A stretch of DNA of 64,000 nt from Platanthera guangdongensis (Eukaryota; Streptophyta; Magnoliopsida; Asparagales; Orchidaceae), in NCBI GenBank assembly GCA_039583875.1, contig CM077158.1:122199900-122263899 (forward strand). Reading direction: 5' to 3'. Under the pieces are notes generated by a model that saw nothing but the letters and a program-made list of their open reading frames with translations, was not told where the DNA came from and ran no database searches. The translations under genes and the position numbers were made by a program. This document shows positions 46,701 through 57,766 of the stretch, one piece after another (the stretch's first letter is position 1; every line of letters starts with the position of its first letter).

Positions 46701-46928
46701 GAGTCCTCTGACATATGTTACTTTCTTGAAAGTAACAGCTCCAATCTTCACTTTTCCAGAACCTTCTGACTGGCCACATTTGGAATCCCCAAAGATAACC
46801 TTTAGTCCTAGCTTGGACTTATATTTGGGAAAGATGTCCTTACTGTCAGTCATGTGTTTGGAGCACCCACTGTCCAGGTACCATATTTGATTATTTGCTG
46901 GACAGCTCTACACCTGCAATGAAAACAG
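43766..46928 (-). pseudogene. pol: Copia pol of F: protease, integrase, RT, RNase H
   Basis: Protease WYLDSGCSKHMTD near 46870-46835; integrase zinc part (LWHKRLGH ... CRACQLS) and core ([25 protein letters not shown]) to about 45900; RT with QIYVDDIIF near 44695; frameshift about 44640; RNase H 44574-43766. Stops near 46289, 46242 and 44121 and others. Better preserved than B-D: 46241-44613 is one 542-codon open stretch. Confidence 0.88.
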
Positions 46929-49049
46929 TTAAATATTCTTAACCCATGTTACCTTGTGTCCTTTGCTTTCCTGGTATAAAAAGGTGGAAATAACATAATA
47001 TTCTAGTTGGGATTTATATCCTAGATTGTGATATCTCCTAGGTGGTATGACCCAATCAGCTAGTGGATTAAAAGCTTTCCTGGAATTATTAAAGTTTCTG
47101 TTATAATTAAAGTTTTGGTTATGTCTTTCTGGGTTCGACGAATTTCTGTGAGTTCGTTGACCAGAGTTCGACGAATTGGGTTGAGATCATCGATATCTGC
47201 CCAGAGAATGAACATATTCATTTTATGTGCCCCACGTTCGTCGACCTCTGCCCATCGAACCATACAGAGTTCTTCGATTGCAGTTGGACGAATACTTATA
47301 ACTATAGTTTTCATTTAGAGTTCGTCGATCTGTGTTCGATGAACTGGCTGCATTTCGTCAATATAAGTTCGACGAGTTCTGCTGAACCTTGTGTTTACTT
47401 AAGGTTTTCTGATTTTTGGTTTTCAGACATATTGATTTGGGAACATTTTCTATTGTTTGTTTATTGTTTATTTTCTCTTTCCCCTTTTCAGAAACAAATT
47501 TAATAGGGGTTGTCAGTATGTTTTTCTTGAGGATGGGGGGCAAACTTGATGAAGCACCCAAGCCTACCTTACCATTGAGTCTGGCATTTACGGTGCTTGT
47601 GATGTCCATCAGCTTGATGCTTCTTCCATTAAGAGTTTCCTCAAGTTGTTTAGCCTCACAAAGCTCAGTCTTTAACATTATTATTTGTTGTTTAGCTAAA
47701 CACAGTTCATCTTTTAATCTATTATTTTCAGAGTTTAAATTTTCTAAAATTCCTAGTTTCTCCCTAAGAGTTTTAATCTCCATTTCCGAATTGATCAAAT
47801 CTATACACATTGTTTTAAATTCAAATTTAAAGGAATCAGAACTGTAATCAAATGAAGACAATACCTTGTCAGCTTCAGAATCTGAAACTGCTTCATCGTA
47901 TGAGTCCTCTTCTTCTGAATGGCTCCTGGAAGCATCAATTGCCATGAGGCAAAGCTCCTTGGCCCTTTCCTCTTCCTCATCTTCACTGATGCTAGAAGAT
48001 GTTGATTCTTCTTCAGTCTCACTCCAGGTTTCAGCCACAAAACCCTTCTCCTTCTTCTTGTATTTGTTGGAGGAAGGTCTGATGTTGTGCTGTTTCTTGG
48101 TATCTTTCTCTCTTCTCTTGTCTTTCTTCTAATTCTCTGGACACTCAGAGATGAAGTGCCCAGGCTTCTTGCATCCAAAACACACAACTTCTTTGGTTGG
48201 TGTCTTATCATATCTAGGCTTGTCATCCTGCCTTGATGACTTCCTCTTCAAATCTTTTCTTGCCATTTTGTAGAATCTTTTGGCAAATAAACTCGTCAGT
48301 TCTAAATTTGTTGAGGGAGTTTCTATCTCATTAGCAGCTTTGAATGCTATGCTTTGTTCTTTTCTAGATGGAGGAGGTGTTCTTTGCTCAGCTGCCTCCC
48401 TGGACTTGATCAGCTGTTCATAGGATTTTAACTTGCCTAAAAGAGATTCAGTGGAGATCTCATTTAGGCTTCTTAACACCTTGATGGGCCAGATCCTTGA
48501 ATCCCATGAACTTGGGAAGCACATAAGTATCTTATCATTTACTTCAGTCAAGGTGATTTTTTTATCTAAGGTCCTTAGCTCACTAATGATGGAGCTAAGC
48601 CTGTTGTACATCACCTCAATTGTTTCTGCTTCATCCTTTTTGAAGTTTTCATATTGTGTGATGAGGTTTGATCTTCTATCTTTTCTTTCATCTGCTGATC
48701 GAGCCACCATTTGGTTTATGGAATCCCAGATGGCTTTGGCTGAAGTGCATTCAACAACCTTTTGGAAGATCTCATGTGACATAGTCTGTGCCAGTATGTT
48801 CATTGCCTTGGCATCAGCAACCTTGGCCTTCTTCTGAGCCTCAGTCCACTCAGGTTGTGGAACTGCATTTGTGCTTGAGGCTGCTGTAGATGTAGAAGCA
48901 GTGGCTTGAGGAGGACCTGTCAAGATGTAATTGTAGATATCTTCATCAATAGAGTTCATGTACAATTTGATTCTTGCCTTCCAGATGGCAAACCTATTCA
49001 GATTGCACACTGGAGGTCTGGTGCTTGCATAGTCCTTGTTCTGTGTCAT
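46929..49049 (-). pseudogene. gag: Copia gag of F
   Basis: From ATG 49049 (MTQNKDYASTRPP) to TAA 46929-46931, about 706 codons in a single frame. Internal stops include one at 48129 just after the CCHC knuckle (CFGCKKPGHFISEC, about 48180-48140), and several between 47358 and 47060. Order of parts is as in E gag: N-terminal domain, knuckle, basic linker, Ser/Glu-rich region, coiled coil (about 47850-47600), Ser-Asn/Arg-Arg repeat region, and tail ending VTWVKNI. TGCAGG follows the stop (46913-46918), and pol is in the same frame as gag. Confidence 0.85.
47115..47375. repeat. TTCGACGAA/TTCGTCGAA words inside F gag
   Basis: About ten half or full palindromes (GTTCGACGAA, TTCGTCGA, GAGTTCGTCGA) in 260 bp of the gag C-terminal region, at the same relative place as the array in E gag. 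More decayed than in E. Confidence 0.75.
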
Positions 49050-49147
49050 AGTTGTGTATATAAATCAAAATGAAAATAAAAAAATAGAATTTAGATCTAA
49101 CAAAGGATCTTTGGTTTAAGGGTTAGCTTGTACAACCAAAGGAACCT

Positions 49148-49159
49148 GCTCTGATACCA
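49148..49159 (-). other. Primer-binding site of F
   Basis: On the minus strand TGGTATCAGAGC, exact initiator-Met complement, two bases inside the LTR end. Confidence 0.9.
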
Positions 49160-49161
49160 AT

Positions 49162-49352
49162 TGAATGTGAGTTGTTAGATCAGGAATACTCTAGAGGGGG
49201 GGGGGTGAATAGAGTATTCAGGGTTTTAAAAATTTTCTTCTAATTTAATCTTGTCCAGAAACAAAATTAAAACAACAATCCTAACAAACAGCTACAGCAC
49301 AAAAACAAAAGAAAAGAGCAATCCAGACAACACAAGAATTTATAGTGGTTCC
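49162..49352 (-). repeat. U5 part of the 5' LTR of F, interrupted
   Basis: 191 bp from the LTR end up to the G1 insertion. Contains the C-rich U5 box (a run of about 12 G on the plus strand at 49196) and one arm of the conserved leader hairpin (AGTGGTTCC, 49344-49352). The break falls within the hairpin. Confidence 0.85.
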
Positions 49353-50379
49353 TGATGGGCCCGCAAACAGGCTCTTACTGTGGTTGGTTCAGTGAGTCGA
49401 TTGCCGCGGGCGTGCTGGATGAGGCAAGTGCACCTATCGCAAGTAGTACTCGATATTCGGGGGAATACCGAGGTCGTATTGTTCTCGGGGTCAGGTTGAC
49501 TATTCTTACTCCTCCAGGAGGACTATTATTTTACTGAAAGTAAGGTGGAGATTTTAATTAAGTAAAGAAGGAAAAGGTAAAAGAGCGAAAAAATGATTTA
49601 GAAAAATTCGATGAAGGGTTAACGCTCGACATCGAATCAGATTAAGACAAAAATAACTTTTAATAATTAGAGGACTTAGTTTTCAAATTAATTAAAGGCA
49701 ACTTGGTCGTGGAGGTTCCACAAATATGAGCGCACTTATCTCTAGGAATATTGCTCACCTGAACGCCAAGACTATTCGACCGAACGTTAGTCGGACGAAG
49801 GATTCCTCTTAACGCCCGCTTTACGGTAAGAACCCTGCTATTGGGTGGGTAACCCAATCCGGTAGAATTATGCTTGTCCTCTCTCAAGGGTATGCACACA
49901 ACTTTATTTACCCAGGGGTGATCTATCCATATGCACGACCTCTCGGCTAGCTAGAGTATGGATAACGAAAATAGGTCCCACACATCAATTTGTTGTCCTA
50001 CGCGTCGTTAACCCGGGGCAAACCTTAAGTGCTTAAATTAAAATGAAAATAAAGAGCTTTAATTATTACAAATTATTTTAAATGTCCTAATCCTCTTCGA
50101 TGTCGAGTCTAATAGCGATTAGCAACACATCGGTATGGAAACGACTTTATAATTTGATGAGGCGCGAGTTCGAGACTAAACGCTAAAGGATTATAAGAAG
50201 AGGACATAAAAATAAAAAACATTTAGAAAGCTGAAAAGGTAGCTAAAAAGAACTCAAGGACACTTCAAATTATAAATAAACAGAAACTAAGTTACAAAAA
50301 ATGAAAATTACAAGTCCTACTCAAACGAGTAGGCGGGAAATAAAGGGCATGCCATTTAACTCTTAATGAGTAGGCAAAA

Positions 50380-50640
50380 ATAAAGAATATTGAAAGAAAG
50401 CGATGAAACAAAGCTTGAAAATTTATCTCCTACACATACGCACTCTACATAATTGAAGAAAGCGATAAAATAAAGCATGAAAATAAAGCATGAAAATTTA
50501 ACACCTACACTCACACACTCTTCATAAATTAAAGAAAGCATAAAGATTATTCTCATACACTCACACACACAACATGAAATCTTAAAGAGCAAAATGAAAT
50601 CCTAACTCCAACACTCAGACACACAAATTTGAAAACAAAA
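50380..50640 (-). repeat. Leader-like repeats within the G1 LTR
   Basis: About four degenerate units of 50-75 bp, each with GAAAGC(G)ATAAA and CCTACACTCACACACTC-like blocks. The ACACTCACxCACTC block and the ACTC..GAGTAGGCGG motif (about 50318 and 50362) also occur in the G2 leader (63430-63660), outside its LTR. Confidence 0.65.
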
Positions 50641-51663
50641 TGAAAGTTACCTAAAAATTAAAACTACTACTTTTTTATACTCACATTTTACCAAAAAACA
50701 AATAAAAAGAACAAATTGGAATTTTAAGAGAACAAAAGTTTTTCAAAACAAATCAAAAACCAAAGTTCTTTAAAAATTAAAATAACAAGTTTTTCATATT
50801 TATTTTTTCATAAAAGCTATTAAAAAGTGAAAAGAAAATGAAAATAACAAAAAAGTTTTACAAACCTACAAAAAAAAAGCTAAGTAAAAAAATCAAAATC
50901 ACTTTCAAAACTCTTTTAAGAATACATAAGAATGAAAGCATAAGTCTCTTAAGAAAAGGACATGATGAAATAGAGAAAAACTTATCATACCACATTTGAT
51001 TTGGAAATGAAATCTACTACAAAACCTGACATGAAGAGAAGTTAAAAACATAAATAATAAACATGTTACACTCATACACACACACACACTTTTCATAAAG
51101 AGAAAAACAAAGGAGAAACTAAGGATAAAATGAGAAGAAAAGTGGGCGCATAACTTCATTCCGAAGCCATTTAAGAAGAGAAAAACTAACATTTTTATTG
51201 ATTAAAATAGACTATTACAAAGCTATTACAAAGCTAAAGCTAAAGCAAAAAACAAACATGAAAGGAATGGAGGAGAAATCTCCTTACATTGCAAAGGAAT
51301 CCACGGATGCAGCCCACAAAACACACTAAAGTGGCTAAAAAATGTGAACCCTTGGTCATTACAGAAGTGGGGTATTTATAGGAAAAAACCTAAGTACACG
51401 CCCTCCGACACGGGTGTGTCGTCTGGCGTGTCACTACTATTTGCGAAGGCGACCGGCGATTTGATGGGAAAGTGGACTTCGGGCTGGACACGTGTCGGTC
51501 ACGCATCGGTCATGCCCCAGGTCACGGGCGTGATGCTGGGCGTGTTGAGGAGGTGGATATGGGCGCGGTACATCAAAAGTCGTCGCGTGGATCTTGTCGG
51601 CCAGGTGGAGAAGTCATGCCCCAGGTCACGGCGTGACTCTAGGCGTGTCGGGGGTTCGACGAC

Positions 51664-51861
51664 CGTCGAGCGGAAAGTCGTCGAGCGGCAAAATCGTCAA
51701 GCGGCAAAATCGTCGAGCGGCAAAATCGTCGAGTGGCAACTCCTCGAGCGGAAAGTCGTCGAGCGGCAAAATCGTCGAGAGGCAAAATAGTCGAGCGGCA
51801 AATCGTCGAGCGGAGGATCCTCGAGCGGAGGATCGTCGAGCGGAGGATCGTCGAGCGCTGG
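51664..51861. repeat. CGTCGAGCGG tandem repeat in G1 U3 (about 13 units of 15-16 bp)
   Basis: Unit CGTCGAGCGGCAAAAT with variants CGTCGAGCGGAAAGT and CGTCGAGCGGAGGAT. Very rich in CG dinucleotides in otherwise CG-poor surroundings. Open in several frames on both strands, which explains the short overlapping reading frames there. Confidence 0.92.
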
Positions 51862-52149
51862 ACACGGGTCATGTCACGGTTGTGTGACAAGGCGTGTCAA
51901 GTAATTTCTTCATAATTTGTTCATTTCTCGGGAATTTGACGTATCACACCCTAGTCACGGGCGTGACCAACAGTACACGGGCGTGACAGCACTATTTTGG
52001 AAGATTTTTCTTTTTTTCCTGAAAAATAAAATAAAATAAGTTAGTAGTAAATTTACAAAATAGGAGAATTTTATTGAACAAAAATAAGTAAAAACGATGA
52101 AAACGACTAAATTAATGTACACAAAAATACGTATATTTACAATTCATCA

Positions 52150-52190
52150 AATACCCCCATACTTAAGCTTTTGCTATTTCAGAGCAAAAG
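52150..52190 (-). other. Polypurine tract and adjacent hairpin of G1
   Basis: Polypurine tract ATGGGGGTATT (minus) next to the LTR, then a hairpin CTTTTGCT/AGCAAAAG at 52168-52190. Same arrangement as in G2 with a different stem sequence. Confidence 0.75.
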
Positions 52191-54002
52191 TTTGAGGTAA
52201 ACTTATAAGGAATAGAAAAAACTCTATGTTTAGCTACCGCTTAATCAATTATAAGAGAGATCTAAATAAATATACGGGGTGTAAGTGTTAAGTCCTAAAA
52301 TTATGTAGATGATTTAAATTGCGCAAAAGTTTTGGCCAAAAGACTTTTTGATGTAATCAAATAGAAAGTTGTAATTGTATTGGTTATATTAACAAAAATA
52401 GTTTGTAATTATATGAACTTTTAGCTTATAGGAGTTTTACCGGAAATAATGCAATTTACAAATTATGCTCTCAAAAAGATTTTTGAATTAATTCTAGAAT
52501 CGTGAAATTGGCTAAGGGGATTGATGTTGGTTTATGAAGAGGGTTTTGATTCTGAGGTGAGGTAATTTTTTCTCGAACATCCATTTTTTTCTTTTTGTAT
52601 TATTAGGAAAATGAAATCTTATTTTCCTAATATCATTTTTCTATTCAACTTCATTAGAATAAAACTAACCCAATGTATATGTGTAGGAGTAAAGAATTTT
52701 ATCCACTTACTCCATAACATATAATCTTTTTAAATTATTGGGTGCCTATGTTTACGGAACGAAATCTTATTCCAATTGACATAGGATCTTTTATGGATAA
52801 AAAATTATCATGCCAAGTAGGTCATGATAGGTAATGGGAGAAAGGAAAACTAGATTTTTAATTAAAAACAATTTTGAGAGCAACCTTAATAAATTGTACG
52901 TTCCAATTTTTCAGAAACCTAAAAGTAAACATAATTGAATCCTATAGTCGTTATTTTCTAACATAGTACACGTGCTCCTATCAATGAAAAATTTGTAGTG
53001 ACTAAAACGAGTTAGCTATTTTTAACAAAGTATAATGAATTCTTTAAAACATAACCCCGATTATTTAAATTTTTCACTCAATAATTAACAAACGAATAAC
53101 AAACAGAGAATTAATAAAATTCACATATAAATAAACTCAAACAAAATTTTTGGATGGCAGTAAAGTTAAGGATGAAATATTTGATTTATTTGTTTCAAAA
53201 CATTTTTGTTTTGATTTTTATAGTTTTTTCATCATTTTTTTGTGTTTTACTTTATTTATTATCTTTTTTTTGTATTTTTGTTTTGTTTTACTCAATTTTG
53301 TTTTGAATTTTTTGAACTATTATCTTTTTTTTTGGTTTTTAAGTTTATGTCTTTTAATATATACATAAGATATTGTTTTGTATTTTTTAAGATAATTTTC
53401 ATTCTATTTACAAAGATTGGGAGAAAAAGAAAAGTTATTTACAAGAATAAGAGGGAAAAAGAAGGGGGAGAGAGAGAAGATTATTTACATAAAAATATTT
53501 ACAAAGAAAAAAAAATATTTACAAAGTGAAACTAAATATTTTTTTGTTTTTTGTTTTATAATTATTTTTTGGAGTTTTTGGAAAAAAGAAAGAAAAAGAA
53601 AATGATATTTTTTTTTGGATTTTTCATTTTAATTTTTTTGTTCTTTTCTCATTTTAAGATTTTTTTGTTTTGTTGTTATATATATATTTTTGTATCTTTG
53701 AAATACAGAAAAGTAAAAGTGCAGAAAGTAAAGCACGAAAACACCTTCATACTTAAGTCCAACATTATCGCTAATGTTGCAACGTAAATATGCGGAACAA
53801 AAATGAAATAAAATACTGTATGTACAAATATAAAACGGGAGGGTAGGAACTTCCCTAGAATGCATTTGGGATGCCCATTAGAAAACCTGAATTTATTAGA
53901 AAAAGCAGCAAAGGTAATAAGAGAAGAGCGAAAAAGATAAGCGAGGGGTGCCTCCTAGGAGCGCTTTGTTTATAGTAGTGTAGCTTGACTATTTTGGTAG
54001 AG
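52191..54002 (-). other. AT-rich 3' non-coding region of G1
   Basis: No coding sequence. Long T- and A-rich tracts (53150-53720), a short inverted repeat AACATTA/TAATGTT near 53762, and a GGTGCCTCC..GCTTTGTTTA block (53945-53973) conserved with G2 57631-57662. Athila elements usually carry an env-like gene here, and none is seen. Confidence 0.6.
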
Positions 54003-54128
54003 TTATAGATCGAGGAGAGTTATGGTTTCATAATGTTTGATCACTGGGTCGCCCGCTATGTATAACTTTAGCCGATGACCGTTTACTTTAAACGAACCTC
54101 TTTACGGGTGGGAGACGAGTACGGTCCC
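54003..54128 (-). pseudogene. pol: Integrase C-terminus of G1, split by G2
   Basis: Reads GTVLVSHP, a stop, then RGSFKVNGHRLKLY and ends at TAA 54003. It aligns with the last part of G2 pol (GTVLISHPDKGTFKVNG). The upstream part is separated by the G2 insertion at 54128. Confidence 0.75.
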
Positions 54129-55923
54129 TGATTGTCTCTTAGATATCTGCAAGGAGAAAATAACCAAACTAACAATTCATCAAGGCAAGTATACCTATCG
54201 AAATGCAGCTAGGGGACACAAGTGTCGTATTAAAATCCGGGAACAGTTGAGTAAGCTTACTCACACGAAATCTATTATTTTATCGACGGGAAAATAAGGT
54301 TTTTTTTAGAAGAAATCTAAACGCATTAAAGGAAGAGAACTAGTTGAAATGAAAGAGAGTTACTTGCATGAAATGTTAAAGAGAGCTAAAAGAGCGATTA
54401 ACTTAAGCTTAGTAACGATGAAGGGGAAAATGCACTCGATCAGAAATCACCTCGGCAAGAGTGGTTAGAAAAATACGATAAATAAACCTAAGCTAATTGG
54501 GGTAAAGGTCCTTGGCCGTGGAGGTTCCATGAATATTGACACGCTTCTCTCGAAGGCCGTGCCTAACTGAGTTTAGGAAGATCCGACCGACTTTCGCCTA
54601 AATCGGAGGCCTAAAACTCGCTTTACGCAGTGAACCCCTCTAATGGATTTTACTCCAATCCGGGATATTTGAACGTCTCCCTCTCTCGAGGGGTGCGAAC
54701 AACTCCCTTTACTCTTGAGTGCTCATTTCAAACTTTCGGCCTCTCGGCTAGCCCAGAATGAAAGCAAAGGTGGAGAGTATATATCGATGATATACCTCCA
54801 ACCCATGATAAATCAAGAGTAATTCAAAGCTAAACCCTAAAAAGAAAAGGTAAGATTCAAAGCATCATAACCTAATCGCTCGAACCTTGGATCATTAAGA
54901 TCGAGTACATGGAGGATTAGTTAATCATGGTGAGGTGGAAGAGGGGGGATGAGTAGAAGAAGAAAATGAAAATAGAGCAGAAATGTAAAAGAAAACAACA
55001 CTTTTTATTAATAAAAACAGAGATCTTACAGCTTGAAAACCAGAGATTACAAGTGCAAGGAAAGGTAAACTACACTATCATTAACATTATACTACAGAAT
55101 GAAGCTAGGAAGTACTACAGGGAAAGCATAAAGCTACAGCTAAGAACTAAAAATGGAAAGACATGCTTAAAAAGTTCAGAAATACAAAGGACAGAACCTC
55201 CCCTCTCCAAGCAAAAGGTGTCACTAAACCCCTAGAGTTGGGATCTATTTATAGAATTTTTCGGGTCGGGTCACGCCCCCCTGTCACGCCCGGGTAGGGC
55301 ATGACCCTGGGGCGTGACACATTCGGTGCGACTTTTTCGGGCTGGAATTGAATTCTGACGGAGTTGTTGCGGTACACGCCCACAGATCACGCCCTGGTAG
55401 GGCGTGTACCTGGGGCGTGTTGTTTGCGGCGTGACTTTGTTGAGCGAAAATTGAATGCTGGAGGTGACGGGCGGAATTGCTGAAGTACACGCCCATATGT
55501 CACGCCCGGGTCAGGCGTGACCCTGGGGCGTGACACTTTCGGTGCGACAGTGGAGCGGGAAAAACGAGCGCGCTGCGGCGATTCCTCGGAACCTGGGGAC
55601 ACGCCTCTAGTACACGCCCGTGTCGGGTGTGACACGGGCGTGACCGAGGGCGTGTACACTACGTTTCCACAGAATACAGTTTCGGACCAATTGCTTCATT
55701 CCTTTGGTTACACGCCCTAGGTACACGCCCTGGTAGGGCGTGACCGTGGGGCGTGTCACAGCAAACTTCGGCTGAAAGCCGTGAAAACCTGCAAAAAGCA
55801 GAAAAAATGCATTAGCGAGAAAAATATATACAAAGGGGAATCAAAACAAGTACTTTACAAGACATGATTTGCTCTAAAACCCCGAAAATATCCTAATAAA
55901 ATTGACTGCAAACCGTATTATCA
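54129..55923 (-). repeat. 3' LTR of G2 (1795 bp)
   Basis: Begins TGATAATACGG (at 55923) and ends AGACAATCA (at 54129). Contains five roughly 110-bp repeats with CACGCCC/GGGCGTG inverted pairs (55266-55760) in U3, and the TGGAGGTTCCA block shared with G1 near 54527. Confidence 0.9.
55266..55760. repeat. Five roughly 110-bp U3 repeats with CACGCCC/GGGCGTG inverted pairs (G2)
   Basis: Units start about 55266, 55372, 55485, 55595 and 55708. Each core of about 50 bp has two CACGCCC followed by two GGGCGTG (for example around 55485-55535), so it can fold with nested arms. The 55-60 bp between cores is also related between units (GGTGCGAC, GGAATTG blocks) but more diverged than the cores. Confidence 0.85.
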
Positions 55924-55962
55924 AATTCCCCCAAGCTTAAGTTTTGCTTGTCCCCAAGCAAA
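55924..55962 (-). other. Polypurine tract and adjacent hairpin of G2
   Basis: Polypurine tract CTTGGGGGAATT (minus) directly before the LTR, then the perfect hairpin TTTGCTTG/CAAGCAAA (55943-55962, loop TCCC). This is the known 3'-end signature of Athila/Tat-type elements (a TTGCTxGxGGACxAGCAA block before the polypurine tract). Confidence 0.82.
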
Positions 55963-57766
55963 GATATAAAGACAAACTAATCATAAAAAGTGACTAATTC
56001 AAAAAGTTTTAATCATATCACACAAGTACTATGCGAAATTCTTGGCAGGGAGAATGTAAAACGTAAATCTAAAACAATTATTTAGGTATGGTTTAACTTT
56101 TATAAACTTTACTTAATAAAAATAAATCATCCACAATTTTGACGAAATTCTTTAAATAGATTTGAGCAAGACAATGACAATGAAAAGAACGTATTGAGTT
56201 ATTACTAGATCCAAGCAATGCATTATAATTATATCAATTAAATAACAAAAATCTAATTTTAAATCCAAAACTAAAACTGATTTACTTTTCGTCGTTTCTT
56301 AGTTGTTAAATAAAATTTAAAAAAAGCGTGAATCAAAAGGACTTAATAGGACCGAAACGTTTGGTTTAGGAATATGAATAGGAGTGAAATTCAAATATAA
56401 ACATGGAGGCTTAAAAATAACACTAAACCAAAACAACGTGTTTCAAAAAAAAAATTTATTTTAAACAAAATATGTATAAATAAATTTATTTTTTTTTCTT
56501 CATGATTATTTATCTCTTTTGTTTTTTATTATTATTATTTTCATTCATTTTTTTTCTCTCTTTTTTTTCAATACATTGCTTTTGAGTACAATTTTTTCAA
56601 TAATTTCTCCAAATATAATACAAAATTTCCTATGAAAAAAATTAGCGGGATTAGATAGGTAGGAATTTGGGCTTTGGTGAAAATGAAATGCCGTGTGGAG
56701 TTATCAAATGAATTTGAAAAAAAGGCTGAAAAGCGGCTAACTAGTGGTAAAAGATTTTAGGTTGGCAGGAAAGCTCAAACGTAAACAAAAAGGGCCTAAA
56801 TCATTTTCACGCTTTTTTTAAATTTATTTAAAACATAGAGCCGATAAATTTCAAAAAGCAAGTTCGAGATAATAAAAGAAGATTGATGAAATTATTTTGA
56901 AAATAAAAATAATATGTGACTTGCATCGTTCATATCTAATACGTTATTAAAAATTTGTTCTTACAAAAATTATCTAAAGACGAAAAGGAAAATAGTGGAT
57001 GATAAATTTTTAGAGAAAGTAAAGAAAATAAAGAACGAAAAACCATAATAGAAATGCACGTTTTAGAGAAATATTTTACCTTAACATGCTACCGTGAATT
57101 AGAAACACAGCATGACCAACATTTTACTTGTGAAATATGATTAAAAAAAATGATTAGAAAAATTATAATTAACTACGTAGTTTATAAAGAAATTTGAGAA
57201 AAACAAAACATAAACATGGGGTACTTATTGAAATACCAAAATGCAGTTATATATATATAATAACTTGTTTTGAATTTTTTGAATTTTTGTTTTTTTTTGG
57301 GATATTTACAAAAAGCAAAAAGGAGGAACTCATACCCCAAGCTTAAAATCTACATTGTCCTCAATGGAGAAGGAGGTCGGAGAATGAGAGAAAAGTAAAG
57401 TACAGAAAGGAAAGACAGAATTGAAAAACAGGTACTTCCCCGGTTTTATTTTGCAGGGAAAGCTGAGTGATGTCGTTCCTCCATGCCTGTGGTGTGGATC
57501 TTCAGGAAACGTCGGCTGGTCGACTTTGTCATGGAAGCAGAACCGGTGGAGTAGGCGATCGCAGAAGTTTCAGCTTGCCGGAGCCATCCGGGGCAAAAAG
57601 TGTAAAATAAAGAAAACAGAAAAAGATAACTTGGGTTGCCTCCCAAGAGTGCCCTTTGTTTAAAATGTCGTTTGAGCTCGACGCATCAAAATAAGAGTGT
57701 CCCAAATATTGTTTAAAAATAAAGTTCGAATAAAGTTCAAAGTTGAGGAGAAAAATAAAGTTCAGA
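55963..57766 (-). other. AT-rich 3' non-coding region of G2
   Basis: Between pol and the polypurine tract. No ORF with recognisable features. Contains the inverted repeat TTGGG/CCCAA at 57631-57646 (TTGGGTTGCCTCCCAA), conserved with G1 and common in Athila-type elements. The remainder is T/A-rich. Confidence 0.6.

Larger units (their letters stand above)
43766..49352 (-). mobile_element. Copia element F, 3' LTR missing, LTR split by G1
   Basis: Minus-strand element related to E but a different family (clearly diverged proteins and LTR end). 5' LTR U5 part (49162-49352), primer site, gag, pol. The rest of its LTR should lie beyond the right window edge, because G1 is inserted at 49352. Gag and most of pol share one frame with few stops. 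Confidence 0.87.
49353..52149 (-). repeat. 3' LTR of G1 (2797 bp)
   Basis: Starts TGATGAATTG (at 52149, after the polypurine tract) and ends GGGCCCATCA (at 49353). Its U5 side aligns with the G2 LTR. An extra 0.9 kb (about 50290-51190) has no counterpart in the G2 LTR but resembles the G2 untranslated leader. U3 contains CACGGGCGTG words (51400-51980) and a 15-bp tandem repeat. Confidence 0.82.
49353..54128 (-). mobile_element. Athila-like gypsy element G1, 3' part
   Basis: Minus-strand Ty3/gypsy element: 3' LTR (49353-52149), polypurine tract, AT-rich 3' non-coding region and the C-terminus of integrase, where G2 interrupts it at 54128. It resembles G2 throughout: LTR block TGGAGGTTCCA, polypurine context with a hairpin, GGTGCCTCC..GCTTTGTTTA block. 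The rest should be beyond the right edge of the window. Confidence 0.85.

Noticed and set aside
51594..51915. Five overlapping Arg/Ser-rich frames on both strands
   Set aside because: All come from the CGTCGAGCGG tandem repeat, which lacks stops in most frames.
53150..53605. Several overlapping Phe/Leu/Lys-rich frames
   Set aside because: Translation of T- and A-rich tracts in the G1 3' non-coding region; hydrophobic runs are compositional and not membrane proteins.
55284..55720. Short frames in the G2 LTR
   Set aside because: Arise from the CACGCCC/GGGCGTG repeats; no conserved start or domain.
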